Shown piece by piece: positions 1-9,239 of a stretch of DNA of 61,385 bases. Source of the DNA: Lawsonibacter sp. (lineage in GTDB: Bacteria; Bacillota; Clostridia; Oscillospirales; Oscillospiraceae). Where the stretch lies: NCBI GenBank assembly GCA_022791995.1, contig JAAWAD010000067.1:1-61385 (forward strand). The letters are read 5' to 3'. The position numbers and the translations under genes were made by a program. Below the pieces are notes generated by a model. That model did not search any database. It saw only the letters and a program-made list of their open reading frames with translations, and had not been told where the DNA came from. Every line of letters begins with the position of its first letter. The stretch's first letter is position 1.

Positions 1-1
1 C

Positions 2-3000
2 ACCCAGATCACCAGCGGCACCAAGTACAACTTCGTGACCAGCGGCCGTGACTATGCTTACGCCATCAACCGCAAGCTGGACACCCGCAACGACGGTCAG
101 TACTCCGCCGGCGCCATCGTGGAGCTGGGCGAGAAGCTGTACCAGGGCGATCTGACCAAGGAGGGCATCAACGACGATCTGGGCCGTCCCGCCACTGTGT
201 GGGAGTTCAAGACCAAGGAGATCGGCACTTATGTGGATGCTGCGGACTATGAATGGTCTGCCAAGGTGACCGCCAAGACCCTGTACAACGCTGTGGGTAA
301 GGCTGCCACCGACAACTATGACTGGGAAGTCTATGTAGACGGTGTGAACTTTACCGATAAGCTGAGCACCTACAGCAAGGGGCATGGCTGGATGCAGCTG
401 AACGACTCCAAGACCAATGACGACCCCTGCTTCCTGGAGCGGACAAACGTTCTGACGAAGGGAACCCACTACGGCGACGGTGTTGCCAATGACGACGACA
501 AGCGCACCGGCAACGGCGTGGTGACGCAGGTCTTTGTCAGCAGCGCCATGTCTGACGACAGCACCCTGGAGGAGCAGCGCAACGGCGGAACCCGTACCGT
601 CACCGTGGCTGTGACCCACTACTATGCTGCCGAGGTCTACAAGATCAACGAGGATGTGAAGACCATCCAGATCTCCGGGTTCTATGGCCCCGTGAAGTCC
701 ACCGACGACTTCGACACCGAGACCAAGAATTTTGAGGATGACCAGGTGGTCATGTACGCCTATTCCGACAGCGCCAAGTCTATCCAGGACGTGTACCCCG
801 CCGAGTTTATGGAAGGTGAGGTCACGCAGGTCCGTTCCGGCACCACCGGCGGTACCGAGAAGGACGGCGACAACTTTGTGGTGGACAGCGAGACCTATAA
901 GTACAACGCCACCCTGCTGGCCAAGGACCGCCTGCTTATCGAGAATAAGGGCAATCCCATGGCTGGCTACAAGGATGCCTTTGGCTATGTGGCCTACATC
1001 GACGAGTCCGCTGTGACCTATGACTATGCCTACGTGCTGTCCATGGGCACCGACCGGGATACCTACGGCAACAACAACCAGAGCAGCAGCATCAAGGGCT
1101 CCACGGTGTACGCCCGTCTTGTCCTGGCCGACGGCTCCATCGCCAAGGTACAGACCAACGTGAAGACCAGCGACGCCAAGAATACCACCTATGACGGTGG
1201 ATTCACCGATGCTATCGACCTGCACGACGCCATCGCCATGTACCTGAATCACATCGTGTCCTACAGCAAGGGCAGCGACGGCGTGTACAGCCTGTCCCTG
1301 AAGGACGTGGACCATGTGGGCGGTAAGAACATCGGCGGTACCGGCAGCATCGGCGCTGGTATCTATCCCTATGCCGAGCACGACAACGCAAAAACCATCG
1401 TTACCGGCACTGTGCCTGTCGATCCGTCCAGTGACAAGAACCTGAAGATTGACAACGGTGTGGGCGGCTTCTCCTTTAAGTATAAGGACAAAAATGGCGG
1501 CCAGCACACTGAGTGGTACACCGCCAACAGCAACACAACCTTCATCGTGGCCGAGTCCGACCCTGACAGCTACGACGATTACACCTTCTCCGTGTATCAG
1601 GGCATCAAGAACGTCCCCGACATTACCAACCTGAGCAACACCAAGATTGACGTTGCCTCCAACAAGGCTGGCATCGCCAAGGTGGTTTACATCGAGGACG
1701 CCGAGGTCTCCGGCATGAAGAATGTTGTCTTCATCCGCGCCGACGAGAACGCCAAGATCGTGGGCTCCGTGGACAACAGCAACTACTACGAGCTGAACGC
1801 GTATGTTGACGGCAAGGCCGAGACCCTGCGCATCAAGGAGGGCTCCTCCGCCGACAGCAAGCTGATCAGCAGCTATGACGCCTTCTACAATGGCTCCGTG
1901 GCTCTGGATCTGAGCAGCACCAAGCACATCGTGGCCGTGAGCAACGTCATCGTGGACGCGGACGGCCTGGTAACCAATGTCAGCCTGTTCAAGCGCTACA
2001 ATCCCAGCACCGGCGACGGCGTCCGTGTGTATGACGGTGATATTGATTCCGTGCGCGATGCGAATGCCCAGATCGTCGCTTCCGGCACCGCCCGTCAGGA
2101 CAAGGAAGTCATCTACTTCGGCACCAAGGGACAGGATCCCAACGCTGACCAGGAGTACTACTATGGCCACTCCTACAACGACGACACTGCCGTTGCCTGG
2201 TATGACTACAAGGGCTCCTTCCTGGACGGCAGCACCATCAGCAACATTAAGAAGGACGTCAACGACAAGGCCCTGGTCGTTTTGAGCAGCAACACCCTGT
2301 CCGGCGTCTGCATCCAGGAGATTGAGGACAAGACCTCCGGCGGCAGCGTCGATAAGGACGTCGGCCAGAAGATCAGCTCTGACGACGCTCAGAACGCCAC
2401 TTATCTGGCGGAGTGCTTCAAGCAGTACAACACTGTGACCGTGACCAACAAGGGCGAGGATGCTTTTGGCGCAAATCGTGAGACTGCCCGGATTCCTGCC
2501 GGCAAGACCCTGCGCTTCGAGGGCGATGTTGAGACCAGTGCTATCTCCTTCGGTACCGGCTCCAAGCTGGATGTGGAAGGCAAGCTGATTATCGACAGCC
2601 CAATCAGTGCAGCTGCTACCATTACCGGCAAGGACGCTGAGGTCACCACTGGTGCTGGAACTACTGCTGGCACTGTCACTTTGACCGGTGACATGAAGTT
2701 TGTAACCAACAGTGTGACCATGACTGTCTCTGGCACGACCCGTGTGGACAGCGTGTCGATAAAGAGTGGCGTGTCCAACTCCAAGATCATTGTCACTGGC
2801 ACAATGTATGTGGATGGCAAGAATGTCAAGGACACGGATCCTGCTGTCGCAGGCGTGGAATTCGAGGTGCTGAGCGTTGATTCCCTGCACATCACTGGTC
2901 ATGTAGCCGCAGATGTCAAGATTTCCACTGGTAACGGCAGCGAGTACGCCAAAAACGGCCGCGTCATCATTGCCGGTAAGATGCTGGGCGAGTTCAAGGA

Positions 3001-4288
3001 CGACAACGTGCATCCGGCGACTGGTGAGAATACCACCGTTCAGCAGATTGCCAGCCTGGACGGCGCTGCTAAGGTCACTATGAGCGCGGCTGCCAAGCTG
3101 AGCACCGAGACATTCAAGCCTGTGGTAATCAGCCTTGCGGCTGGCGCCACGATCACCCTGGAGAAGGGCACCAATGAGGCCAACATCACCATTACCGATT
3201 CCAACGGCAACGAGATTGACACCGGCAGCACCGAGACAACCATTGTGATTGGTGTGGATACAGGCGACAAGACTGTTGCAACTGATGGCGATGTTGTTGC
3301 TGATGCTACAGAGGAAGAGGCTAAGATTCCCTTTACTGCCACCGCCACAATCATTAAAGACAAAGCCAGTCTGGAGAGTGCAGTGGCGGCTGGATACCGG
3401 CTTGGTCCCGCAAATGAGAAAGACACCTTGTGGGGCAAGTGGGATACTCTGGATGCGCATGGCAAGACCACCCTGCCCTGGCTGTTTGCGATGCTCAAGG
3501 TAGACGAGACGACGAACCTCTGGGGCCAAACCATTACCGCCGTTGTTAAGAAGGACGGTGCGGAGGTCGCAAGAGAGGAGCGGACTCTGACAGAAGAGGC
3601 AGTGAAGCCCCTGATCTTCCACTGGGATATGAACAAGGATGTCCACGATAATCCCAATGATCGGAGCGAAGCGCTGAATCTGGAGACTGGCGAGTTGGAT
3701 GGCTCTTACACCGTTGAGTTCACCTGGACAGTCAAAGATGCAGCTGTTGAAGGTCAGACCCCTGTTGTCTCCAATGCAGTTTCTTACACCGAGCCTACGC
3801 TCATTTCTGTGCAGAGCTTTGGTGGACAGGACTTCACGGTTGACCAGAAGGCTGGTACCATTGTTATCAACAAAGTCATCAGCCTGGCCGAGGCGAGAGA
3901 GCAGGAACTGAACCTGTCTCAGTTCAGCGGCTACACAACGACCGACACCTTGGATACAATCAAAGGCGACAATGATTACGCCGCTATCGTGTTCGAGGTG
4001 GTTAACCCCGATGGTGTGTTCTCCAGTCTGAAGCATTATGGTCCCACAACACAGTCGGCGGTAAGCGATTCTTTCAATGCTGATGGGAAGACCACGTTTA
4101 CCATCTTTGTAAATGCAGAGAGTAAGATCGATGGTACAGGAGTGTATAAGATTGAGTTTGTGGCAAAGAAGGGTGATACGACAGACACCCGTGCTACATA
4201 TGACTTTACGGTCAAGTATAGCAGTGCTGCGCTCAACCAACTAAAGGCTATCAAAGATGCCTATGATGAAGCGAATCCTGGAGATTAA
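2..4288 (+). CDS. Large cell-surface protein, 5'-truncated
   Basis: The frame is open from base 2, so the real start lies upstream; at least 1,428 residues are visible and the protein ends with a TAA before a strong terminator. The sequence is rich in Asp, Asn, Gly, Ser, Thr and Val, has very few cysteines and no internal membrane segment. Around residues 820-1100 there are short alternating beta-type stretches rich in Val/Thr/Gly, suggesting a beta-solenoid-like stalk, followed by Ig-like sequence near the end. This resembles S-layer or SLH-anchored exoproteins of Oscillospiraceae, but no SLH repeat is visible in the part present, so any anchor would have to be in the missing N-terminus. Codon use is strongly biased (C/G third positions, AAC, AAG, GGC) up to about base 2400, then relaxes markedly. 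A surface role is inferred; no enzyme motif was recognised. Confidence 0.6.
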   Translation, partial: TQITSGTKYNFVTSGRDYAYAINRKLDTRNDGQYSAGAIVELGEKLYQGDLTKEGINDDLGRPATVWEFKTKEIGTYVDAADYEWSAKVTAKTLYNAVGKAATDNYDWEVYVDGVNFTDKLSTYSKGHGWMQLNDSKTNDDPCFLERTNVLTKGTHYGDGVANDDDKRTGNGVVTQVFVSSAMSDDSTLEEQRNGGTRTVTVAVTHYYAAEVYKINEDVKTIQISGFYGPVKSTDDFDTETKNFEDDQVVMYAYSDSAKSIQDVYPAEFMEGEVTQVRSGTTGGTEKDGDNFVVDSETYKYNATLLAKDRLLIENKGNPMAGYKDAFGYVAYIDESAVTYDYAYVLSMGTDRDTYGNNNQSSSIKGSTVYARLVLADGSIAKVQTNVKTSDAKNTTYDGGFTDAIDLHDAIAMYLNHIVSYSKGSDGVYSLSLKDVDHVGGKNIGGTGSIGAGIYPYAEHDNAKTIVTGTVPVDPSSDKNLKIDNGVGGFSFKYKDKNGGQHTEWYTANSNTTFIVAESDPDSYDDYTFSVYQGIKNVPDITNLSNTKIDVASNKAGIAKVVYIEDAEVSGMKNVVFIRADENAKIVGSVDNSNYYELNAYVDGKAETLRIKEGSSADSKLISSYDAFYNGSVALDLSSTKHIVAVSNVIVDADGLVTNVSLFKRYNPSTGDGVRVYDGDIDSVRDANAQIVASGTARQDKEVIYFGTKGQDPNADQEYYYGHSYNDDTAVAWYDYKGSFLDGSTISNIKKDVNDKALVVLSSNTLSGVCIQEIEDKTSGGSVDKDVGQKISSDDAQNATYLAECFKQYNTVTVTNKGEDAFGANRETARIPAGKTLRFEGDVETSAISFGTGSKLDVEGKLIIDSPISAAATITGKDAEVTTGAGTTAGTVTLTGDMKFVTNSVTMTVSGTTRVDSVSIKSGVSNSKIIVTGTMYVDGKNVKDTDPAVAGVEFEVLSVDSLHITGHVAADVKISTGNGSEYAKNGRVIIAGKMLGEFKDDNVHPATGENTTVQQIASLDGAAKVTMSAAAKLSTETFKPVVISLAAGATITLEKGTNEANITITDSNGNEIDTGSTETTIVIGVDTGDKTVATDGDVVADATEEEAKIPFTATATIIKDKASLESAVAAGYRLGPANEKDTLWGKWDTLDAHGKTTLPWLFAMLKVDETTNLWGQTITAVVKKDGAEVAREERTLTEEAVKPLIFHWDMNKDVHDNPNDRSEALNLETGELDGSYTVEFTWTVKDAAVEGQTPVVSNAVSYTEPTLISVQSFGGQDFTVDQKAGTIVINKVISLAEAREQELNLSQFSGYTTTDTLDTIKGDNDYAAIVFEVVNPDGVFSSLKHYGPTTQSAVSDSFNADGKTTFTIFVNAESKIDGTGVYKIEFVAKKGDTTDTRATYDFTVKYSSAALNQLKAIKDAYDEANPGD

Positions 4289-4320
4289 ACTTGAGCTTCC
4301 GCAAACCGGTACTTGACCAG

Positions 4321-4353
4321 AACCCCCAGGCCCAATGGCCTGGGGGTTCTTCT
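4321..4353 (+). terminator. Intrinsic terminator after the surface protein
   Basis: A perfect 12-bp stem (4321-4332 with 4337-4348) and a CAAT loop are followed by CTTCT. It lies between the stop of the surface protein and the convergent hydrolase gene, so it may serve both strands. Confidence 0.8.
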
Positions 4354-4357
4354 ATAC

Positions 4358-5308
4358 TCAGCACGCCGACGGATTATGCCGGTGCTTTTGGACAAATTCA
4401 AGGGGATTTTCTACAAATTCCAGAACCGGCTGTGCCGCATTTCTCCAATCCCGATCCAGCATCATGTCATGGCACAAATACTTCAGCCTGACAAGTGCCG
4501 TTAATTCATTCTGAGCATACGCATCGGCAGTTTTTTTCAATGACGCTTCCGGGAAATAGAGATCTGCATAAGAGCCAATAACGAATACAGGAATCTTGAC
4601 CTTATAATGCTCGGAATATGGTCTTGTCAGGTCCCCTTGCTGAAAGGGCGGGATCCGAAAAGAAAAATATCCGGTTACTTTTTTTGACTCTTTTTGAAGT
4701 AGCTTCTGATAGGGGGACGTGTCGTCTACTCTTTGGCAGCGTTTCCCCGCCTCATTTTCTCCGATAAAAAAAGATGCGTTATGTACAAGAAATTTACAAT
4801 TCCACCCCAAAAGCGAAATGAGAGAGGCAAAAGACAAATTGAGAGGAAAGAAACGCAGCACATCCTTGAGCGACATATGGGGCGCGGTTGCCGGAGCAAA
4901 TAAAACGGCGCCCTGAACTGTGTGAGCATATTTCCCGATGTATTGCTGGACGACAGCTCCGCCCATGGAGTGTCCCAATAAAAACGGCTTTACACCCTCC
5001 AGGTGAGGGTATTTCTCCATATCCTCCTGAGCGGTTTTAATCGCTGCTTTCACATCGTCCACATAATCCGATAAGCGAAATTGGGAAAGCTGTTCTCTGC
5101 CCTCGCTTCCAGCGTGTCCGCGCAGGCTTACAGCATAGCATTGATACCCCTGGCCGGCGAAAAAAGTGATGAAATTATCCCAGCACCATGCGCCATGGCA
5201 TATGCCGTGGACAAGCACAAGACAGCCCTTCGGATTTTTTACAATTTGCTTTTGACGCTTTTCCTCAATTTTTTCATCTCTTGGCAATATTTCCAGATTG
5301 TATTCCAT
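4358..5308 (-). CDS. Alpha/beta hydrolase (monoacylglycerol lipase/S33-like)
   Basis: A 316-residue alpha/beta-hydrolase-fold protein. HG near residue 34 fits the oxyanion region, GHSMGG holds the likely nucleophile Ser114, and Asp249 (SYADLYFP) and His280 (LCHDMM) complete a plausible triad. There is no signal peptide, so it is probably cytoplasmic, acting on esters or lipids; the substrate cannot be read. The start is supported by GGAGGTG just upstream. It follows the LysR gene by 31 bp on the same strand, so the two are probably co-transcribed. This suggests the hydrolase belongs to the same regulon as the divergent transporter operon, perhaps releasing or processing its acid substrate (inference). 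Confidence 0.75.
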   Translation of the reverse strand: MEYNLEILPRDEKIEEKRQKQIVKNPKGCLVLVHGICHGAWCWDNFITFFAGQGYQCYAVSLRGHAGSEGREQLSQFRLSDYVDDVKAAIKTAQEDMEKYPHLEGVKPFLLGHSMGGAVVQQYIGKYAHTVQGAVLFAPATAPHMSLKDVLRFFPLNLSFASLISLLGWNCKFLVHNASFFIGENEAGKRCQRVDDTSPYQKLLQKESKKVTGYFSFRIPPFQQGDLTRPYSEHYKVKIPVFVIGSYADLYFPEASLKKTADAYAQNELTALVRLKYLCHDMMLDRDWRNAAQPVLEFVENPLEFVQKHRHNPSAC

Positions 5309-5339
5309 TTTGCACCTCCATAAGTTGAATTGTCATTTT

Positions 5340-6203
5340 TTATACCGTTTGCTGTGACCGCACAAAATTGATAAATTCCCTGGCGTAGGGGTTTGACAAA
5401 GTGCTTTCCGAGTAGAGGAACCACGTGTTCCGGGTGAATGGGGTCTGGTCCAGGTTGTAGAGGGGTAACAGGAAAAAATCGGGGCGTTTCTCCAAAAAGC
5501 TGCCAAACGCAATGGAGTATCCCAATCCGTTTGCAACCATATCCAACGCGGTATCCAGGTCTGTAACGTGAATTCCAAGGTTAGGCGGCTGACGGAAGTG
5601 TTCGTTCCACCATTGAAAAACTGCGCTTTGTGTCGATTCGTTCCGGTTGTGCAGGATCAGTGGAAGCAGCGGCAAATCCTCCAGGCTGATGGGACTTGTA
5701 TAGATGGCATAGCAGTCCTGAACGTCATAAAGATGTGCCGTCAGAGAGTGTTGACTGTCCCCCAAAATAAAACCGCAATCAACCGCGTGAGAGTGAATGT
5801 ATTTTGGGATTTCAGAGCTGACATCCACACGAATTTGTGGTGAGATGTCGGGGTGCTCCGCGTGAAAGTCAGAGAGCAGACCAACCAGGAAGTATTTCAC
5901 AAAGGAGCTTGGTGCGCCAATCCTCACCAAAGGTGTGGAATGATTTCCCATAAGTTCCAAATGATGCAAGGTTTCCTCCATCAGACCCAAAAAGCGCTCG
6001 GACTGTCTTGCGAGGTATTGCCCTTCGGCGGTGAAGGTAACCCCTTTATTGCTGCGATAGACCAGCTGGCAGCCCAGCTCTTTTTCGATATATTGCAAAC
6101 GCTTGGTTAAGGCCGGCTGAGACATGAAAAGGAGTCGGGCCGCCTGCGTTAAATTTTTTGTGGTGTATAACGTTTTCAGCAACTTCCAATCCTCAGTTCT
6201 CAT
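5340..6203 (-). CDS. LysR-family transcriptional regulator
   Basis: A 287-residue LysR-type regulator. An N-terminal winged helix-turn-helix (about residues 1-60, with a TQAARLLFMSQPALTKRLQ helix pair) precedes a two-lobed periplasmic-binding-like effector domain. I chose ATG at 6203, because GGAGGTC lies just upstream and the protein then begins MRTEDWKLL as usual for the family; a longer frame to 6248 has no such support. It is divergent from the dehydrogenase-transporter operon, and a palindrome in the shared intergenic region fits its binding site. It probably senses the organic acid transported by TctABC. The first gene downstream on its own strand is the alpha/beta hydrolase. Confidence 0.88.
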   Translation of the reverse strand: MRTEDWKLLKTLYTTKNLTQAARLLFMSQPALTKRLQYIEKELGCQLVYRSNKGVTFTAEGQYLARQSERFLGLMEETLHHLELMGNHSTPLVRIGAPSSFVKYFLVGLLSDFHAEHPDISPQIRVDVSSEIPKYIHSHAVDCGFILGDSQHSLTAHLYDVQDCYAIYTSPISLEDLPLLPLILHNRNESTQSAVFQWWNEHFRQPPNLGIHVTDLDTALDMVANGLGYSIAFGSFLEKRPDFFLLPLYNLDQTPFTRNTWFLYSESTLSNPYAREFINFVRSQQTV

Positions 6204-6226
6204 CGTTGACCTCCGTTCATCACACG

Positions 6227-6241
6227 ATAACCTTTCGTTAT
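6227..6241. promoter_or_regulatory. Candidate LysR binding box (T-N11-A)
   Basis: ATAAC-N5-GTTAT is a perfect inverted repeat containing T-N11-A. Its centre is about 65 bp upstream of the transcription start predicted from the promoter at 6264-6292, where LysR-type recognition sites normally lie. Confidence 0.55.
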
Positions 6242-6263
6242 GGAGCACTGGCAGAAAAGCTAT

Positions 6264-6292
6264 TTTACAAAGCAGACAGCGACCTGTATAAT
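6264..6292 (+). promoter_or_regulatory. Promoter of the nine-gene operon
   Basis: TTTACA (6264-6269), a 17-bp spacer and TATAAT (6287-6292). Transcription should start near 6299, leaving an untranslated leader of about 80 nt before the ATG at 6380. Confidence 0.65.
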
Positions 6293-6379
6293 TGTGAAAA
6301 AGTGAGGGGGACTCTACAGAGGAAATTGGTCATTTTGTACAATGAAATGACGCGGTTTCGGTCAGAAAGGGAGGAACAT

Positions 6380-7273
6380 ATGGGAAAAGGAATTGCATGG
6401 ATTGGTTTTGGCGAAGCGGCCTATCACATTTCCTTGGGGTTAAAGCAACAAGGCTTTGACAGGATGGCGGCTTATGATCCAGCCAAACGGGACCCGTTGC
6501 GTGGGGCAACCATCCAGAGTCACGCGGAGCAGGTGGGGATATCCATTTGTGACACGCCTGAGGAAGCGATACAAGGAATGGATTTTGTCGTTTCTTTAAC
6601 CAGCGCAAAAGTGGCGGTTTCAATAGCCAGGCAGATTCTGCCTCTCATGAAGCGGGGACAGGTTTTTCTTGACTTCAATTCCGCTGCGCCGGACACCAAG
6701 CAGGAAATTGCGGCGCTGGAGCGTTCTGAAGGGGTGAGAATCTGTGATGTTGCAGTGATGGGGCCCGTTCCGCTCCACGGTTTCCGCGTTCCGCTGTTGA
6801 TTGCCGGGGAAGGCCGGCAGGAGTTTGCGCAGGAAATGCTCCCCTATGGGATGAAAATTGAGCTGCTGGAAGCGCCGGCAGGAGGGGCCTCGGCTGTAAA
6901 AATGATTCGGAGCGTGTTTATGAAGGGCTTTCCTCAGGTGATGCTGGAATGTCTTTTAGCAGCCGAGCGGTATGGTGTAACAGAAAAAATGCTCGACTCC
7001 CTGGAGGGTACCATTGGCGGAAAAACGGTCCGGCAGATGGCGAATCAGCTTTTTACACCCACAGTAATTCACGCGGAAAGACGCGCAGCAGAAATGAAGG
7101 AGGTTGTAAAAATGCTGCACACCGCAGGGCTGGCCGCACAGATGTCTGAAGCGGCCTTCCAGCGTCTGGAGCAGCTTGCGTCACTTCATATTGTAGACGA
7201 AATTGGAAGCGATGTCAAATTAGGCTACGCACAGATCCTTAGCAGAATTTTAGACCGCCAGGCCGGCGAGTGA
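6380..7273 (+). CDS. NAD(P)-dependent dehydrogenase, 6PGDH/HIBADH-like with DUF1932 C-terminus
   Basis: A 297-residue oxidoreductase. An N-terminal Rossmann fold (IGFGEAA near residues 7-13) leads into an all-helical C-terminal half resembling the DUF1932 6-phosphogluconate-dehydrogenase-like domain, with GGASAVKMIRS as the family's substrate/cofactor helix and the Lys as candidate catalytic residue. Such enzymes oxidise beta-hydroxy acids or reduce the corresponding semialdehydes or keto acids. ATG at 6380 is chosen because GGGAGGA precedes it and upstream in-frame sequence lacks a site. It is the first gene of the LysR-divergent operon, and the next gene's alternative GTG overlaps its stop. 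Its substrate is probably the acid taken up by TctABC or a product of it (inference). Confidence 0.75.
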   Translation: MGKGIAWIGFGEAAYHISLGLKQQGFDRMAAYDPAKRDPLRGATIQSHAEQVGISICDTPEEAIQGMDFVVSLTSAKVAVSIARQILPLMKRGQVFLDFNSAAPDTKQEIAALERSEGVRICDVAVMGPVPLHGFRVPLLIAGEGRQEFAQEMLPYGMKIELLEAPAGGASAVKMIRSVFMKGFPQVMLECLLAAERYGVTEKMLDSLEGTIGGKTVRQMANQLFTPTVIHAERRAAEMKEVVKMLHTAGLAAQMSEAAFQRLEQLASLHIVDEIGSDVKLGYAQILSRILDRQAGE

Positions 7274-7296
7274 ATTTGGTGTCAGGAGGAAAGGAT

Positions 7297-8046
7297 ATGG
7301 TTGTGGACCAGGAGAAATGTATCGGGTGCGGCATCTGTATGGTCTATTGCCCAAACGATGCAATCCAGATGGAAGAGAAGGAGAATGGAGCCAGGAGGGC
7401 AAGCATCCTACAGGAAAAGTGTCTGGAATGTGGGAACTGCATTCGCCCCCGTGTGGTTCGCTGCCCCGGGAAAGCCTTTTATGAACTGCCAGAGGAGGAC
7501 CGCTCGCTCAGCAGAAGGCTGCGTCGGTTTTTCAGCGATCCATCTACAACCCACCCTTTGACAGGAGTTCCGGGCCGGGGTACGGAGGAGGTGAAAACCA
7601 ACGATGTGACCGGTCGTGTATGCCGGGGAGAATTAGGAATCTGCCTGGAGCTTGGCCGGCCAATTATCGGTACCTCTGCTGCCGATATCGAAAAGGTCAC
7701 TATGCGGCTGGCCCGAATGGATATTGTTTTGGAGGAGTGCAACCCGGTCTGTGAGATGATTGCCGATCCCGAAACCGGAAAATTCAAACCGGAATTTATG
7801 GATGCCTCATTTATCAGTGCCATTGTAGAGTTTGTCATCCCGTTTTCCCGCGGGCCAGAGGTTCTGAAGGTCTGCAAAGAAATTGCAGAAGAAATTGACA
7901 CGGTTTTCTCGCTGGACATGATTTGCTGCTACGATGAGGATGGGACCAATCCCGCAGTCGCGCTGTGTGAACAGGAGGGGATTTCCCCTCGCTCCAACGC
8001 CAAGGTCAATATTGGTATTGGAAGACCTTACCGGATTGAGCGTTAA
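7297..8046 (+). CDS. Two-cluster ferredoxin-like protein, copy A (unknown family)
   Basis: 249 residues. The N-terminus holds a classic 4Fe-4S motif (Cys8, 11, 14, 18, followed by Pro) and a second, atypical one (Cys42, 45, 48 and 56-Pro, with seven residues before the last Cys instead of three). After a linker, a signature PGRGTEEVKTNDVTGR (about residues 95-110) is identical in the paralogue at 12018. The remaining 140 residues look like an alpha/beta domain with no motif I know. The start is the ATG after AGGAGGA; a GTG at 7270 overlapping the previous stop is less likely. Probable role: electron-carrying subunit for the partner at 8063. I do not recognise the full-length family. Confidence 0.7.
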   Translation: MVVDQEKCIGCGICMVYCPNDAIQMEEKENGARRASILQEKCLECGNCIRPRVVRCPGKAFYELPEEDRSLSRRLRRFFSDPSTTHPLTGVPGRGTEEVKTNDVTGRVCRGELGICLELGRPIIGTSAADIEKVTMRLARMDIVLEECNPVCEMIADPETGKFKPEFMDASFISAIVEFVIPFSRGPEVLKVCKEIAEEIDTVFSLDMICCYDEDGTNPAVALCEQEGISPRSNAKVNIGIGRPYRIER

Positions 8047-8062
8047 TTGAGGAGGGGATCGT

Positions 8063-8710
8063 ATGTCTCATTCACTACATAGAAGGGGAGCTCCCGAAGA
8101 TTTAAGGCACGATTATATCCTGCTTGTCACTGCCGCATCCGGGGTTAATCATGAAAACAGTAAGGAGAAGCTTCGCCAGGTGCTGGATTTGGTGTGGGAA
8201 ATTGGCCCGATCAACACCGGGTCAAACGAGACCGGCACCATTCTTTCCGGAGTGAGCGTGGAAGAAATCAAAGCGGGCTTTACAAAGGTACCCCGGGTGC
8301 GCTGCTGCTTTGACAGCGAGGATAAAATGCGGGAGATTTTGAAGCGGCTGCTGGCGATGGATCTTGGAATTTCGGTTACTGTTTCCGGCCCCAGGGGCCG
8401 AATCGAAGAAATGTGTCAGGAGATGGGGGTTCAGCCCCACTCGGTAAACTTCTCGCTGGACATTTGGGGCAAGCGGGAAAAGCTTCCTCCTGAGGAGATT
8501 ATGGAATTTGTTACAATGTGTGGACATGGACTGATCTCCAAGGCACTCGTCACAGATACAATCGAACGGATTAAAAATGGCTCCATGACGCCGGAGCAGG
8601 GAGCGGTTCGGATGGGAAGCCCATGTGTATGCGGTCTGTTCAATCCAACCCGGGCCGTCAAAGCGCTGCAAAAATATGTTCCTTCACAGCGGGAGGAGAC
8701 GGTCAAATAG
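8063..8710 (+). CDS. Cys-rich MSHSLHRRG protein, copy A (unknown)
   Basis: 215 residues with no recognised domain. It aligns without gaps to the protein at 12752 over at least 190 residues, with about 60% identity over the first 60. Conserved in both copies are the MSHSLHRRG start, His30, the Cys81-Cys82 pair (RVRCCFDS), Cys118, TMCGHG (Cys153, His155) and PCVCG (Cys188, Cys190), a pattern suggesting a metal or Fe-S site, or redox thiols. It is soluble with no signal peptide. GAGGGG precedes the ATG. It always follows the ferredoxin-like gene here, so the two probably form one complex, with this as the possible catalytic subunit (inference). Confidence 0.65.
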   Translation: MSHSLHRRGAPEDLRHDYILLVTAASGVNHENSKEKLRQVLDLVWEIGPINTGSNETGTILSGVSVEEIKAGFTKVPRVRCCFDSEDKMREILKRLLAMDLGISVTVSGPRGRIEEMCQEMGVQPHSVNFSLDIWGKREKLPPEEIMEFVTMCGHGLISKALVTDTIERIKNGSMTPEQGAVRMGSPCVCGLFNPTRAVKALQKYVPSQREETVK

Positions 8711-8720
8711 GAGGTGTAGG

Positions 8721-9221
8721 ATGAAGCTGAAATATAAACATGGAAATTTGATTTTGGGGGCCGTGGCGATTGCGGCGGGAGGGATTATTCTGTTTCTTAC
8801 AAAAGCGCAGAAGCTGGAATTTCTGAAAAACGAGATGCCGGGCCCTGGAATGTTTCCGAGCCTCTGTGCGCTTGCGGTGATTCTGTGCGGCGTTTTGCTT
8901 CTGGCAGAGACATTTTCCAAGATGTTAGAGGCAGCGCGGGAGGGGAAAGCCGACTCAGAGCTGGAGGAGAACATTTTAAATTTCCATGAGCTGAAAAACC
9001 TTTTGGTCCTTTTGATTTTGGGCGGCCTTATTTTGGTATTGGCCGAGCGGATTGGGCTGCTGACCTGCCTTGGACTAAGCATAGTTTTCTATATAAAGAT
9101 TCAAGGAAAGGAGCCTTGGCGGAAGGCTGTATGGATTGGTGTTGCCGCCACTGTTTTCCTTTATGTCACGTTTGTTTGGTTTTTGCGTGTGCCCGTTCCC
9201 AAGGGCCCCCTTGGATTTTGA
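8721..9221 (+). CDS. tctB: Tripartite tricarboxylate transporter small membrane subunit TctB
   Basis: 166 residues, four predicted membrane helices (about 8-26, 47-64, 95-113 and 115-160 with a break), matching the size and layout of TctB. The motif PGPGMFP after the first helix is typical of the family. TctB pairs with the large TctA and the binding protein TctC in secondary, ion-coupled carboxylate uptake. ATG at 8721 is chosen because GAGGTG lies just upstream and the hydrophobic first helix follows directly. The transporter order here is B-A-C; it lies between two copies of the Fe-S module. Confidence 0.85.
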   Translation: MKLKYKHGNLILGAVAIAAGGIILFLTKAQKLEFLKNEMPGPGMFPSLCALAVILCGVLLLAETFSKMLEAAREGKADSELEENILNFHELKNLLVLLILGGLILVLAERIGLLTCLGLSIVFYIKIQGKEPWRKAVWIGVAATVFLYVTFVWFLRVPVPKGPLGF

Positions 9222-9239
9222 AATTGGGAGGTGACAAGT

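Noticed and set aside
7270-7296. Earlier GTG start (7270) of the ferredoxin-like gene
   Set aside because: ATG 7297 has AGGAGGA at the right distance and gives the same MVVDQ start as the paralogue.
7297-8046. 6-hydroxynicotinate reductase or another named Fe-S reductase
   Set aside because: The ferredoxin motif and operon context suggested it, but the length and the sequence after the clusters do not match that family as I know it.
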